A DNA stretch of 32,632 nucleotides from DASPOF01 sp035626155 (GCA_035626155.1 DASPOF010000132.1:1-32632); one strand, 5' to 3'; positions 24,022 to 32,513 are shown, numbered from the stretch's first letter. Translations and numbers: made by a program. Notes: generated by a model not told the origin, from the letters alone.

Positions 24022-26130
24022 ATGAACGAGCAAGTCACCCGCCAGATTCTCTGGAACGTCCCCGCTCCCTTCCTCGTGATCATGTACGGCCTGTTCGTTG
24101 TGCTGGTTGCAGCGTTCGTTTACGCGGGCCTGCGATGGTACCGGATCGTAAGCCTCGGAGCGGCGGTCGATCGCTGCGACCAGATCCCGCGAAGGCTCTT
24201 TCTCGCGCTGCGCGATGCGTTCGGACAGGGCGTGGTGATTCGCGAGTCGTGGGGCTGGATGCATTACTCGTTTTACGTCGCGTTCGTGGGACTCCTCATC
24301 GGCACCACGATCGTCGCGATCAACAGCGACGTGCGCGACCTGCTCGAACTGTTCGGCGTGAACCTCTACTTTCTTTACGGCCCGTTCTACCTCGTGTTCA
24401 AAGCCGCCATGGACACGTTCTTCCTGCTGCTCATAGCGGGCGTGTTGATGGAGGCGGCGCGGCGCGGGCTGCGCAAGCCGCCGCTTCTGAGCAAGCCGCC
24501 CAGGGAAAAGGTCGCCGACAATCTCGAGAACCGGCTCGGCTACTGGTTCCCGATGACGATGATGCTGGCGGTCGCGGTGAGCGGCCTGATGCTGGAGGGC
24601 GCGCGGATCAACGCGACTCATCCGCAGTTCACCGAATGGGCCTACGTGGGGCGGACCGTCGGCGCGATCGAGGGCGCGCTCGGCGCGGGCGCGATGGTCC
24701 ATCGAGCGCTCTGGCTCACGCATCTGCTCTTCGTGTTCGCGCTCCTGTTCTGCTTCCCGTTCACGAAACTTCGCCATCTGATCTTCGCACCGGTAAACCT
24801 CTTCTTCCGCAATCTCGGCCCGCGCGGCCGCCTTGCGCCGATCAAGGATTTCGAAAATGCCGAGACGTTCGGCGTCTCGCAGGTCGAGCAGTACACGTGG
24901 AAGCAGTTGCTCGACATGGCGTCGTGCCTGGAGTGCGGGCGATGCACGATCAATTGCCCGACTTTCAATACCGGCAAGACGCTCAACCCGAAATTCCTCG
25001 TGATCGAGCAGCGCGAGCATCTGCTGCAAAAGGCGCCCATCCTGCTGGCCGCGAAATCGGCCGCCGCCAACGGGAGCGAGGGCGCCGGCGCGCCCGCCTG
25101 GGAAGGCCCCGACATGATCACCGAGGTCGCAACCGAGGCCGCGGTCTGGGGGTGCACCTCGTGCGGGTGGTGCGAGGAGGGTTGCCCGGTCGGAATCGAG
25201 CACATCCAGCGCATCTTCGACATGCGCCGCCACCTGGTCCTGATGGAGTCGAAATTCCCGCAGGAGGCGACCAGCGCTTTTAAGGGGATCGAGAACCAGG
25301 GCAATCCGTGGGGACTTGCGGCCGACAAGCGCACCGAATGGGCGCAGGGGCTGGACATCCCGGAGATGTCGCAGCTCGAGGATCCGAGCGATATCGACGT
25401 TCTCTACTGGGTTGGATGTGCGGGTTCCTACGACGAGCGCAGCCAGAAAGTCTCCCGCGCGTTCGCATTATTGATGAAGCAGGCGGGGGTCAAGTTCGCG
25501 ATCCTCGGGAGCGAGGAGACCTGCACCGGAGACCCCGCGCGCCGGTTGGGCAACGAATATCTTTATGCGGCGATGGCGCAGCAGAACGTCGAGACGCTCA
25601 ATCGCTACAAGCCGCGGCGGATCGTTACGCAGTGCCCGCATTGCTTTCACAACCTGACCAACGAGTACCCGGACTTCGGCGGCAACTACCAGGTCATGCA
25701 CGAGGCCGAGTTCATCGATGAGCTGATTCGCGCCGGGCGTCTCACGCCGCGCAATCCGATCGCCGAGCGCGTGACCTATCACGACCCCTGCTACATGGCG
25801 CGCCACAATCGCAAGTGGGACGCCGCACGCGCGGTGCTCGGCGCGGTGCCCGGGGCGGTGGTAACCGACATCGATCGGTCGAAGAACCGGAGCTTCTGTT
25901 GCGGCGCCGGCGGCGGATGCATGTGGAAGGAGGAACACGAGGGCGCGCGGATCAATCTGACGCGATTCGATCAGTTGGCCGAGGCGAAGCCGGCGCGGCT
26001 CGCGGTCGGGTGCCCCTTCTGCATGACGATGATGGAAGATGCGGTCAAGGGACGGTCGATGGAGGATACGATTCGGGTGCGCGATCTTGCGGAAATCGTC
26101 GCCGAATCGACCGGCGCCTTGACGAAGTAA
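24022..26130 (+). CDS. membrane Fe-S/heme oxidoreductase with two CCG domains, probable ETF:quinone oxidoreductase
   Basis: Protein of 702 residues. The N-terminal third (about 1-240) has five or six membrane helices like the nitrate-reductase-gamma/heme b domain. Then come two ferredoxin-type clusters, CLECGRCTINCP (about 301) and CTSCGWCEEGCP (about 378). Two HdrD/GlcF-type CCG domains follow: domain 1 (about 462-570) reads EETCTGDPARRLGNE in place of CCG, and domain 2 ends SFCCGAGGGCMW with CPFC. This architecture is that proposed for the membrane EtfAB:(mena)quinone oxidoreductase, and etfBA is 2.1 kb upstream. ATG 24022 has GGAG 7 nt upstream; the longer frame from 23962 is leader. A weak TTGAAA promoter-like site lies at 23921. 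Confidence 0.88.
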   Translation: MNEQVTRQILWNVPAPFLVIMYGLFVVLVAAFVYAGLRWYRIVSLGAAVDRCDQIPRRLFLALRDAFGQGVVIRESWGWMHYSFYVAFVGLLIGTTIVAINSDVRDLLELFGVNLYFLYGPFYLVFKAAMDTFFLLLIAGVLMEAARRGLRKPPLLSKPPREKVADNLENRLGYWFPMTMMLAVAVSGLMLEGARINATHPQFTEWAYVGRTVGAIEGALGAGAMVHRALWLTHLLFVFALLFCFPFTKLRHLIFAPVNLFFRNLGPRGRLAPIKDFENAETFGVSQVEQYTWKQLLDMASCLECGRCTINCPTFNTGKTLNPKFLVIEQREHLLQKAPILLAAKSAAANGSEGAGAPAWEGPDMITEVATEAAVWGCTSCGWCEEGCPVGIEHIQRIFDMRRHLVLMESKFPQEATSAFKGIENQGNPWGLAADKRTEWAQGLDIPEMSQLEDPSDIDVLYWVGCAGSYDERSQKVSRAFALLMKQAGVKFAILGSEETCTGDPARRLGNEYLYAAMAQQNVETLNRYKPRRIVTQCPHCFHNLTNEYPDFGGNYQVMHEAEFIDELIRAGRLTPRNPIAERVTYHDPCYMARHNRKWDAARAVLGAVPGAVVTDIDRSKNRSFCCGAGGGCMWKEEHEGARINLTRFDQLAEAKPARLAVGCPFCMTMMEDAVKGRSMEDTIRVRDLAEIVAESTGALTK

Positions 26131-26160
26131 AGGGCCGCGGAACGGCGGGGAAAACCCCGA

Positions 26161-26190
26161 TTGACACTGCCGCAGATGCGACCGTAGCTT
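26161..26190 (+). promoter_or_regulatory. promoter for the ferritin-like gene
   Basis: Perfect TTGACA (26161-26166), 18-nt spacer, TAGCTT (26185-26190). The leader of about 45 nt ends in GGGAGGAACTCCC (26228-26240), where the ribosome-binding site sits inside a short GGGAG/CTCCC inverted repeat directly before the ATG. Confidence 0.5.
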
Positions 26191-26241
26191 GAGCGGCATA
26201 CGGCATCGGACCATACTTTCTGTAGGCGGGAGGAACTCCCC

Positions 26242-26874
26242 ATGAACCGCGACGTCGAATTCAGGGCGCTGTTGCGCGCGTTTCGCAGCGGGATAATCAG
26301 CGAGCGGACGTTCGAAGACGAAATGGCCGTGCTCGAGCGCGAGGGCGCCGCCACCAACGGCGCCGCAGGCGGCGGGTTTCACGCCTTCGGCCGCACCTAC
26401 CAGAGCGAGCGCGCCGCGATCGTCAGCTTCCTCGACAAGGTTCGCGCCGGTGAGGCGAACGGCGGCGAGGCGTTCACGGCGTGGGCCGACGTATGCACCA
26501 CGGATTGCCTGCGCACGGGCCTTCGGATTATCGCCGAACGCGAGGCGTATCACTCGCGCGTGTTTGCGCTGCGCGTCGCGGAACTCGGCGGTGAGCAGCT
26601 CGCCACCGCGACCGACGCCGCCCGCAAATTCACTGCCTACCTCGGCGACCCGAACATCCCCGACGCCGAGAAGTTGCTGAGCTTTACCAAGCGGGTGGGC
26701 AAACCCGACGATGCTATCAAGCCGATTTGCGAGTTCGCGAAGCTAATCAAGGAAGACCTCGGCACCAGGGAGGCGCTGAGGCTTTTCGCGGAAGATGAGC
26801 TTTCGACCGCGAAATGGCTCTGGGAGTCATGCGCGGCTCTCAATGCCGCCGAGTCGAAATCGGCCTCGATGTAG
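26242..26874 (+). CDS. uncharacterised helical protein, possibly ferritin-like
   Basis: Protein of 210 residues, largely alpha-helical and without cysteine-rich or membrane parts. Segments such as YQSERAAIVSFLDKVRAGE, IIAEREAYHSRVFALRVAELG (E-x-x-H) and LRLFAEDELSTAKWLWE (E-x-E) resemble the helix signatures of ferritin-like di-iron proteins, but the full set of metal ligands is not clear, so this is a tentative call. It begins with a helical hairpin, FRALLRAFRSGIISERTFEDEM. It has its own promoter and terminator and follows the ETF oxidoreductase, with no operon link visible. Confidence 0.6.
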   Translation: MNRDVEFRALLRAFRSGIISERTFEDEMAVLEREGAATNGAAGGGFHAFGRTYQSERAAIVSFLDKVRAGEANGGEAFTAWADVCTTDCLRTGLRIIAEREAYHSRVFALRVAELGGEQLATATDAARKFTAYLGDPNIPDAEKLLSFTKRVGKPDDAIKPICEFAKLIKEDLGTREALRLFAEDELSTAKWLWESCAALNAAESKSASM

Positions 26875-26909
26875 TTTAATTGCGCGCTGGCCGCGAGCTG
26901 GTGAAATGC

Positions 26910-26940
26910 GAGCGGGGCCAGGCGGCCCCGCTCTTCTTTT
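26910..26940 (+). terminator. intrinsic terminator after the ferritin-like gene
   Basis: GAGCGGGGCC (26910-26919), 4-nt loop, GGCCCCGCTC (26924-26933), a perfect 10-bp GC stem followed by TTCTTTTG. It lies 35 bp after the stop codon and ahead of the convergent gene that ends at 26973. Confidence 0.8.
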
Positions 26941-26972
26941 GTCGCCTCGCCGGCGCTTAAGCTGCGCGCCGA

Positions 26973-27806
26973 TCAGTGCGCCTCAGGCGCAGCCGGAGGC
27001 GCAGGAGCCGGCGCCGGGGCGCCCGCGGCTGCGGGCGGTTTCCCCATCGGCACGCCCCCCATCGGACTCATCGCCGGCATCTGGACCTCGCGCTTGGTGA
27101 AACCGGCCGGGACAGTGAACGTGTCCGCGGGCAATTTCTTCACCTCGATCTTGGTGACCGTGGTTTTCATTGTGATCGGCCCATGCTTCGCCAGCATGTC
27201 GCGGATCCTCTGCGCCTGCTCGGGGTTCATCCCCGCCGGAGGAGTGAATGAGTTCGGCTTCATCTCGGAGTTCGAGGCGAGCGGAATGCCGTCGGGCACC
27301 TCGCTCGGCGGCGCCATCGGAGTGTCCTTCAGCTTTGCCGCCATATTTTTCTGGAACGCCGAGAACTCCTTCGCGCCCGGCGCATTCTTCGAGAAGCATT
27401 CGGTGATCGTGAAATTTCCGCCCATCGATCCGGCCGAGCCGGTGTAGTCGTCGCAGGTATAACCGGCCACCGTTCGCGTGGTTGTGCCCTTCTTGAAGTC
27501 CACCATCGTGGACTGCCGCGAGACCATGTGCGCCATCTGCCCCGTCGGCGGGAACGGGAATTCGAGGTATGTCTTGGTGGCGGGCTCGACCACGTACAGC
27601 GCGCCTTTGTCGAGATCGGTGATGATTTCGCGCGGGCCGGTGACCATCTTCTCCTTGTTGCCCTCGACCATCACGCTCTGCGGCACTTTGCGCTCATTGG
27701 CGCCGCTATTGACGGTCTGCTCCTGCGTGATGACTACCCCAGCGACGGCCGTCCGCGCACTGAGGGCCAACACGAGCGCCGCGGCTGCGGCTGATAGTTT
27801 TCTCAT
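26973..27806 (-). CDS. secreted DUF4412-type protein with proline/alanine-rich tail
   Basis: Protein of 277 residues with a clear Sec signal peptide: MRKL, a hydrophobic alanine/leucine run, and cleavage after ARTAVA. The mature part, GVVITQEQTVNSGANERK, then TDLDKGALYVVEP, TKTYLEFPFPP and VAGYTCDDYTG, resembles the DUF4412 family, which has beta-rich, LolA-like features; a cysteine pair appears at about 118 and 136. The tail after residue 240 is low complexity in Pro and Ala. AGGAGAG lies 8 nt before ATG 27806. The ATG overlaps the stop of the upstream flippase-like gene as ATGA, so the two are translationally coupled. Function unknown. Confidence 0.75.
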   Translation of the reverse strand: MRKLSAAAAALVLALSARTAVAGVVITQEQTVNSGANERKVPQSVMVEGNKEKMVTGPREIITDLDKGALYVVEPATKTYLEFPFPPTGQMAHMVSRQSTMVDFKKGTTTRTVAGYTCDDYTGSAGSMGGNFTITECFSKNAPGAKEFSAFQKNMAAKLKDTPMAPPSEVPDGIPLASNSEMKPNSFTPPAGMNPEQAQRIRDMLAKHGPITMKTTVTKIEVKKLPADTFTVPAGFTKREVQMPAMSPMGGVPMGKPPAAAGAPAPAPAPPAAPEAH

Positions 27807-28852
27807 AGCGATTGCTCTCCTTGTAGCCTTTGAATTTCCAATTCATCCCGCCGGCGTGCCGGCGCGGCTTCAGACACGCGGGCGCCACCATTGGCGACTC
27901 GATGAAGTGCGAGACTGATGAGCCCGAACAGCACCCAGACCATCTCCTTGATGCGGCGCAGAAATCCGATCGCGAAACCCACCCCCGCCGGATAACCCAG
28001 CGCCGCCAGGATGAGCGCCTTGCCGCCCTCCTGGCTGACGAGCTTGGCCGGAATCAGGAAGGTCGCGCGCTCGATCAGCAGCCCGATCGCCTCGACCGCA
28101 AGCGCAATCTGCAGCGAGGCCGGCTGGTGCAGCAGCTTCAACAGGATATAGATTTCGATCGGCCCCAGGCTCCACGCGAAAAAATAGCACAGGCAGGAGA
28201 GCAGGAGGCGCGCGCGATGGCGTGCGTAAAAGTCGATCAGAAGGGTGTCCGCCTCCTCCGCCGACTCCTTAATCTCGTAACGATTGATGCGCGCGACGTC
28301 GAATTTCGCGGCGGCGCGCCACAGGTGCGCGAACGGGCGCCTGGTCTGAACGAAGAAAAAGCCAGCCACCAGCGCGACCACCAGCGCGAATCCGGCCATG
28401 ATCGGACCGTACATTCGCTCCGCCGAGGGCAGCAGCCGAAGCGAAATCAGCAGCGCCGCGGTGATAAACACGATCTGGCCGAGCGCCTCGGTCAGCGCCG
28501 CGACCACCACCGTCGCAAGTCCTACCGGCATCCTGAGTTTCCGCCGCACCATCAACGCCATCACGAATTGGCCGCCGAGTTGCGCCGACGGCGTCGTGTA
28601 ATCGACCGCCTCGCCGGCGATCCGCGCGGCGAACAGCTCTCCCGGCTTAAGCGAGGGCGGGTAGTTTTCGATCGTAACCCGCCATCCCAGCGTGTTCGCC
28701 GCGCGCGCCAGGGACTCAAGCGAGATCGTCAGCGCGAGGCCCCATCCCGCAAGCCGCAGGTACCCGAGCACCTCGTGAAGTCCGAAGTGCGCGAGGAACC
28801 AGAAATAGAATCCCGCCGCGGTGACCAGCAGGATAGTTTCGATGCGGCGCAT
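27803..28852 (-). CDS. flippase-like membrane protein (UPF0104/lysylphosphatidylglycerol-synthase TM type)
   Basis: Protein of 349 residues, about seven hydrophobic segments. It resembles the membrane domain shared by MprF and the UPF0104 flippase-like family, with the conserved segments GEAVDYTTPSAQLGGQ and IPAKLVSQEGGKALILAALG in loops between helices. Such proteins are thought to move lipids or lipid-linked sugars across the membrane; no substrate can be assigned. The start is placed at ATG 28852 (MRRIETILLV); a TTG seven codons upstream is possible, and neither has a strong ribosome-binding site. It overlaps the following secreted-protein gene by 4 nt. Confidence 0.82.
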   Translation of the reverse strand: MRRIETILLVTAAGFYFWFLAHFGLHEVLGYLRLAGWGLALTISLESLARAANTLGWRVTIENYPPSLKPGELFAARIAGEAVDYTTPSAQLGGQFVMALMVRRKLRMPVGLATVVVAALTEALGQIVFITAALLISLRLLPSAERMYGPIMAGFALVVALVAGFFFVQTRRPFAHLWRAAAKFDVARINRYEIKESAEEADTLLIDFYARHRARLLLSCLCYFFAWSLGPIEIYILLKLLHQPASLQIALAVEAIGLLIERATFLIPAKLVSQEGGKALILAALGYPAGVGFAIGFLRRIKEMVWVLFGLISLALHRVANGGARVSEAAPARRRDELEIQRLQGEQSL

Positions 28853-28974
28853 GCGATCAGTGACGCCGCTCAAGTGGGGGTTGCGCGGCGCTGGTGCATT
28901 GTTTCAGCCACGCTGCACGAGCGCAACCATCCAGCGATGGCGGCGCATCGAGCATTCCGGGCGCTCCGATCTGA

Positions 28975-29004
28975 TTGTCGGACCGCCTCCGATCACGGTA
29001 CATA
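28975..29004 (+). promoter_or_regulatory. possible promoter for the GST gene
   Basis: TTGTCG (28975-28980), 18-nt spacer, TACATA (28999-29004), about 33 nt upstream of a GGAGG ribosome-binding site. Moderate match, prediction only. Confidence 0.35.
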
Positions 29005-29043
29005 AGAAACGACTTGGCGCATTTCCACGCGGAGGTAATGTCG

Positions 29044-29649
29044 ATGCTCAAGATTTACGGCACGTCGCGTTCGCGGTCCTCGCGCTCGCTGTGGGCGCTC
29101 GAGGAGCTGGGAATCAAGTATGAGCACATCCCGACCGCGGTTGCGGACGCTCGCAAGCCCGAGCACCTGAAGCTAAACCCCAACGGCCACGTACCGGTGA
29201 TCGATGACGACGGCGTCATCATCTGGGAATCGATGGCGATCAATCTTTATCTCGCCGAGAAGTACGGCAAGCCGCCGCTATGGCCGGCCTCCGTCGCGGA
29301 TCACGGGCACGCCTACCAATGGAGCGTTTGGGGAATGACCGAGATCGAGCCGCATCTGATCGCGATCCTGCGCAATCGCGTGATGGCGCCGCCGGAGCAG
29401 CGCGATGAGCAGGCGGTGAAGAAGGCCGAGGATGCGCTCAAGGCGCCGCTCAAGGTGCTCGACGATCATCTCAAAGGGCGCGAGTACCTGCTCGGCAAGG
29501 ACTTCACGATCGCGGACTTAAACGCGGCAGGAGCCCTGATGTTCGCGCCGCTGGTCCGGCTCGACATGTCCGCGGTCTCGGTGGCGAAGGGATGGCTCGA
29601 CAAGTGCCTCGGGCGACCGGCGCTGCAAAAGGCCCGCGCGCTCAAGTAG
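29044..29649 (+). CDS. glutathione S-transferase family protein
   Basis: Protein of 201 residues with an N-terminal thioredoxin-fold domain: LKIYGTSRSRSSRSLWALEELGI, KLNPNGHVPVIDDDG (cis-Pro) and then WESMAINLYLAEKYG (E-S glutathione contact). The C-terminal helical domain includes YLLGKDFTIADLNAAGAL, the conserved N-capping box. It conjugates or reduces electrophiles with glutathione, exact substrate unknown. ATG 29044 is chosen since GGAGG is 8 nt upstream; ATG 29038, two codons earlier, is too close to it. It stands alone, convergent with the YchF-like gene. Confidence 0.9.
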   Translation: MLKIYGTSRSRSSRSLWALEELGIKYEHIPTAVADARKPEHLKLNPNGHVPVIDDDGVIIWESMAINLYLAEKYGKPPLWPASVADHGHAYQWSVWGMTEIEPHLIAILRNRVMAPPEQRDEQAVKKAEDALKAPLKVLDDHLKGREYLLGKDFTIADLNAAGALMFAPLVRLDMSAVSVAKGWLDKCLGRPALQKARALK

Positions 29650-29679
29650 GACGGTATCGCCTGCCGCAGGCGCGCGCCA

Positions 29680-30726
29680 TCACACGTTGAAGCGGATGTG
29701 AATGATGTCGCCGTCGCGCATGATGTAATCCTTGCCCTCGAGGCGGAGCTTGCCCGCCTCCTTCACCTTCGCGTCCGACTTGAGCACGGCGAAATCGTCG
29801 AAGCTCACGACCTCGGCGCGGATGAACCCGCGGGCGATATCGGAATGTATCTCCCGCGCCGCATCCAGGGCCGTCGCGCCTCGCACGAGCGGCCACGCGT
29901 GCGCCTCGGGCTCGCCCGCGGTGTAAAACGTGATGAGCCCCAGGTGGCGGTAGAGCGCGGCGATCAGCCGGTCGCGCGCGGGCGCTTCGAGCCCCGCCCC
30001 GGCGAGCATCTCGCGCTGCCCGGACTCATCGAGTTCCCATAGCTCGGCCTCGAACGCCGCCGCCAGGCGGAACGCCTCGATCCCGCTCGTATGGAGCGCA
30101 TCGAGATCGGCCGGCGCGATTTCCGCCGCCGCGCGCTCCATCTCGCAATTGACCACGGCCAGAGCGGGCTTGCGCGAGACGAAGCCGAAGCTCGAAAACG
30201 CCGCCTCTTCCTGGCGCGTCATCTCGAACTTGCGAAGCGGCCGGCCCTCCTCGAGCCACTTGAGCGCGCGCTCGAGCGCGGCGCGCTCGAACTCGCTCCC
30301 GCCTCGCTCCTTGACGAGCCGGTCGTGGCGGCGCTCGGCCTGCTCGAAGTCCGCGAACACCAGCTCGCCCTCGATGCTGCGGACCGCGGCGGCCAGATCG
30401 CGCTCCATGCCGGCGAACTGAGGGACAACGAACAGGAGCGCATCAAGGTCGCGAATCAGCGGCAGGAGGGTCGCATCGAGCGCGGCGCCCTCCTTCTGCT
30501 CCTTTGGGTTGGGAGCGAAGTCGATTACGGTGAGCTGCACCGAAACCTTCTTCTTCGATCCGTAGGTCGCCTCGAGGAAATCGAGCCGCGGATCGCTGAC
30601 CTTGATCTGTCCCGGACGCGCGCGGCCGCGGCCCTCGGCCGTGCCCGGAATAGGCTTGAGTCCCGTAAGCGCGTGGAACACGGTCGATTTGCCGACTCCG
30701 CGCGCGCCAATTATTCCCGTCTTCAA
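29680..30726 (-). CDS. divergent YchF/Obg-type P-loop protein (DUF933/TGS C-terminus)
   Basis: Protein of 348 residues ending GKDYIMRDGDIIHIRFNV, the TGS (DUF933) terminus of the YchF/OLA1 ATPase family. The P-loop is GARGVGKST (residues 7-15; YchF usually GLPNVGKST). The G3 DxxG motif reads DFAP, lacking its glycine, and the region equivalent to NxxE reads NCEME, so nucleotide hydrolysis or specificity may differ from canonical YchF. The start is a TTG at 30726, supported by GGGAG 6 nt upstream and by the usual immediate start of the P-loop strand (MKTGIIG). The longer frame to 30846 lacks such support. Probably a paralogue of a true ychF elsewhere. Confidence 0.78.
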   Translation of the reverse strand: MKTGIIGARGVGKSTVFHALTGLKPIPGTAEGRGRARPGQIKVSDPRLDFLEATYGSKKKVSVQLTVIDFAPNPKEQKEGAALDATLLPLIRDLDALLFVVPQFAGMERDLAAAVRSIEGELVFADFEQAERRHDRLVKERGGSEFERAALERALKWLEEGRPLRKFEMTRQEEAAFSSFGFVSRKPALAVVNCEMERAAAEIAPADLDALHTSGIEAFRLAAAFEAELWELDESGQREMLAGAGLEAPARDRLIAALYRHLGLITFYTAGEPEAHAWPLVRGATALDAAREIHSDIARGFIRAEVVSFDDFAVLKSDAKVKEAGKLRLEGKDYIMRDGDIIHIRFNV

Positions 30727-30993
30727 TTCCCGCTCCCTCGAAAACCCAAAGCTTACACGACCGGAGCGTCCCGGTAACCCCACCGCCGCGCGAGCGATCG
30801 GGCATGCGTCACGCGCAGTCGTGCCCGGCCGCATGCGCACGCCCACATAATGCGCGCCGTCCGCGGGGCTCGCGAGCCGGTCGGCGCCAGTTGCGGCCGA
30901 ATCCCTTCCTCGATGCGCTCGGCTCGGCTAATCTCGAATGCCGGTCGGCGGGCGTCGCGCGCGCGGGGTTGCGATGCTCGCGATGCGAGCGGG

Positions 30994-31069
30994 GCCACCC
31001 TAGCTCAGTTGGTAGAGCAGCTGATTCGTAATCAGCAGGTCGTCGGTTCGAGTCCGACGGGTGGCTCCA
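30994..31069 (+). tRNA. tRNA-Thr (anticodon CGU)
   Basis: A 76-nt cloverleaf: acceptor GCCACCC/GGGTGGC, D arm GCTC...GAGC, anticodon stem GCTGA/TCAGC with loop TTCGTAA (anticodon CGT at 31027-31029, reading ACG), T arm GTCGG/CCGAC with TTCGAGT, discriminator T and an encoded CCA at 31067-31069. A TAATCT -10-like box lies at 30929-30934. No integrase or attachment repeat is seen at its 3' end. Confidence 0.96.
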
Positions 31070-31248
31070 ACATGCACTGCCAGCCCCGTTGACTGCCGTG
31101 GCCGCCGTGTTGATCGACGGAGTCCGGTTCGGCGAACATTCGGCGCTGTTGGCGGCCGGGGTCGACCGGGACGGCGAATAACACGTCCTCGGCCTGCGGG
31201 AGGGCGCCCAAACTTGCAGGTCGTGGCCCGAAAGCCTCTTTAGAGATC

Positions 31249-32406
31249 TTATTTTCTCGCGTACGGGGCGATCTGCTCGCGCCACTTGCCGCCGAATGCA
31301 AGCACGAGCACCTCGCGGTCAACCTGCTGATCGCCCTCGAGACTCTTCATCTCGCCCCCGCCAACTTGCGCGAGCACCTGGTAGGCCGTGCGAGTCTGCT
31401 GATAAAACTCCGGCAGCGGCGAGATCTTGGGCGGCTCCTCGCGATGCACCTTGAGCCAGAACTCGCGCTCGAAACGCTCGTGCTCCTGCTCCGTGACATC
31501 TACCGTATTGAGCGTACCGTTTTCGCCGCGGAACTTTCGAATCAACGCGGTCACTCGGCCGAAAGCATCCGGCTTGGGCGGCGAATCGCCGACCAACACG
31601 ATCACTTTCTTCGCGTACGGCTTCCAGTCCATCCCCTCGACCGCGGCCTGGAGCGCCCCCGCGATATTTTCCTCCCACTCGCCGCCGCCCTTGGCGGTCA
31701 TCTGCGCGAGGAATGCGTCGAGCTTCATCGGCGATAGCGTGAGCGGCTGTTCGTCGATCGCCTCTCCTTCGCCGCCGTACACGACAATGCCCATCCGCGC
31801 GGTGGGAACCAGGCGATGGATTGCCACGACCAAGTCCCGCATCCGCGCCTTTACGTCCGCCAACACCAGCCGCATCGAATCGGTGCCGTCGATCACCAGG
31901 ACGACATCGAGCCCCGTTCGCCTCAATTCCAGAACGTACCCGGGGAAGCCCCAGCCGATTCCGGGCCCGTGACCGAAACCAAATCCCCCGCCCCGGATGA
32001 CGCCGATGCTGCTACCGTTTGTTGCGCGCACGTAGTCATCGGCGAGTCCGGCCGCCGGCGAGGTTTCGTTCGCCTGCGGCTGACCGATCTCGTCGGGCGC
32101 GATCTCGGGCATGGGGACCACGGGCATTTCGAGGTCTTTCATTTCGTTTTCGCCCGCGCCGCCACCGGCTTCGAGATTCACCATGACCAGGTCGCGTCCC
32201 CGGCTTTCATGGGCCGTGATGATCAGCAAGAGCAGCGCGCCGGCGTGGATCGCGATCGAGAGTGGAAACGGGCCGCCCGCGAATCGAGTCGCGCGGCGCA
32301 TGATGCTCGGGCGCCCGCCCTCGGCTCGCCATCGCGGGGCCAGGGCGAGAGCGAGGATTACAGTCGAGATTGCAAGGATTGCCGCCGCAATTATGAATGC
32401 ACTCAT
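31249..32406 (-). CDS. membrane-anchored von Willebrand factor A-domain protein
   Basis: Protein of 385 residues. Two hydrophobic segments near the N-terminus (about 1-23 and 47-66) suggest membrane anchoring. A Gly- and Pro-rich linker (about 75-155) leads to a vWA domain whose metal-site (MIDAS) motif begins LDVVLVIDGTDSMRL near residue 170, with D-x-T-x-S in place of the usual D-x-S-x-S; GIVVYGG and KVIVLVGDSPPKPD supply further MIDAS strands. The C-terminus carries REVLVLAFGGKWREQIAPY. GGGGAGGTG precedes ATG 32406. It lies just downstream of a related gene whose tail enters at the window edge. The role may be protein-protein interaction at the membrane; unknown. Confidence 0.83.
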   Translation of the reverse strand: MSAFIIAAAILAISTVILALALAPRWRAEGGRPSIMRRATRFAGGPFPLSIAIHAGALLLLIITAHESRGRDLVMVNLEAGGGAGENEMKDLEMPVVPMPEIAPDEIGQPQANETSPAAGLADDYVRATNGSSIGVIRGGGFGFGHGPGIGWGFPGYVLELRRTGLDVVLVIDGTDSMRLVLADVKARMRDLVVAIHRLVPTARMGIVVYGGEGEAIDEQPLTLSPMKLDAFLAQMTAKGGGEWEENIAGALQAAVEGMDWKPYAKKVIVLVGDSPPKPDAFGRVTALIRKFRGENGTLNTVDVTEQEHERFEREFWLKVHREEPPKISPLPEFYQQTRTAYQVLAQVGGGEMKSLEGDQQVDREVLVLAFGGKWREQIAPYARK

Positions 32407-32513
32407 CGCCGCACCTCCCCGGTGGATGAATGTGCGCTCTCATAGAGGAGATCGCTCGAGGGCGGCTTCTCTTGCGAAATTTCGTGTCGGAACGGCCGGG
32501 AGCGCCTCCCGAT

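Noticed and set aside
23806..25233. 475-codon minus-strand open frame opposite the ABC-F end and Fe-S oxidoreductase
   Set aside because: Antisense shadow; the plus-strand protein has all cysteine motifs in order.
29658..29672. CGCCTGC-C-GCAGGCG palindrome between the GST and YchF-like genes as a terminator
   Set aside because: Loop of one base is too tight for a full stem and no T-run follows on either strand.
30994..31069. tRNA-Thr as an integration site for a mobile element
   Set aside because: No integrase, no repeated tRNA 3' end and no change in gene style downstream.
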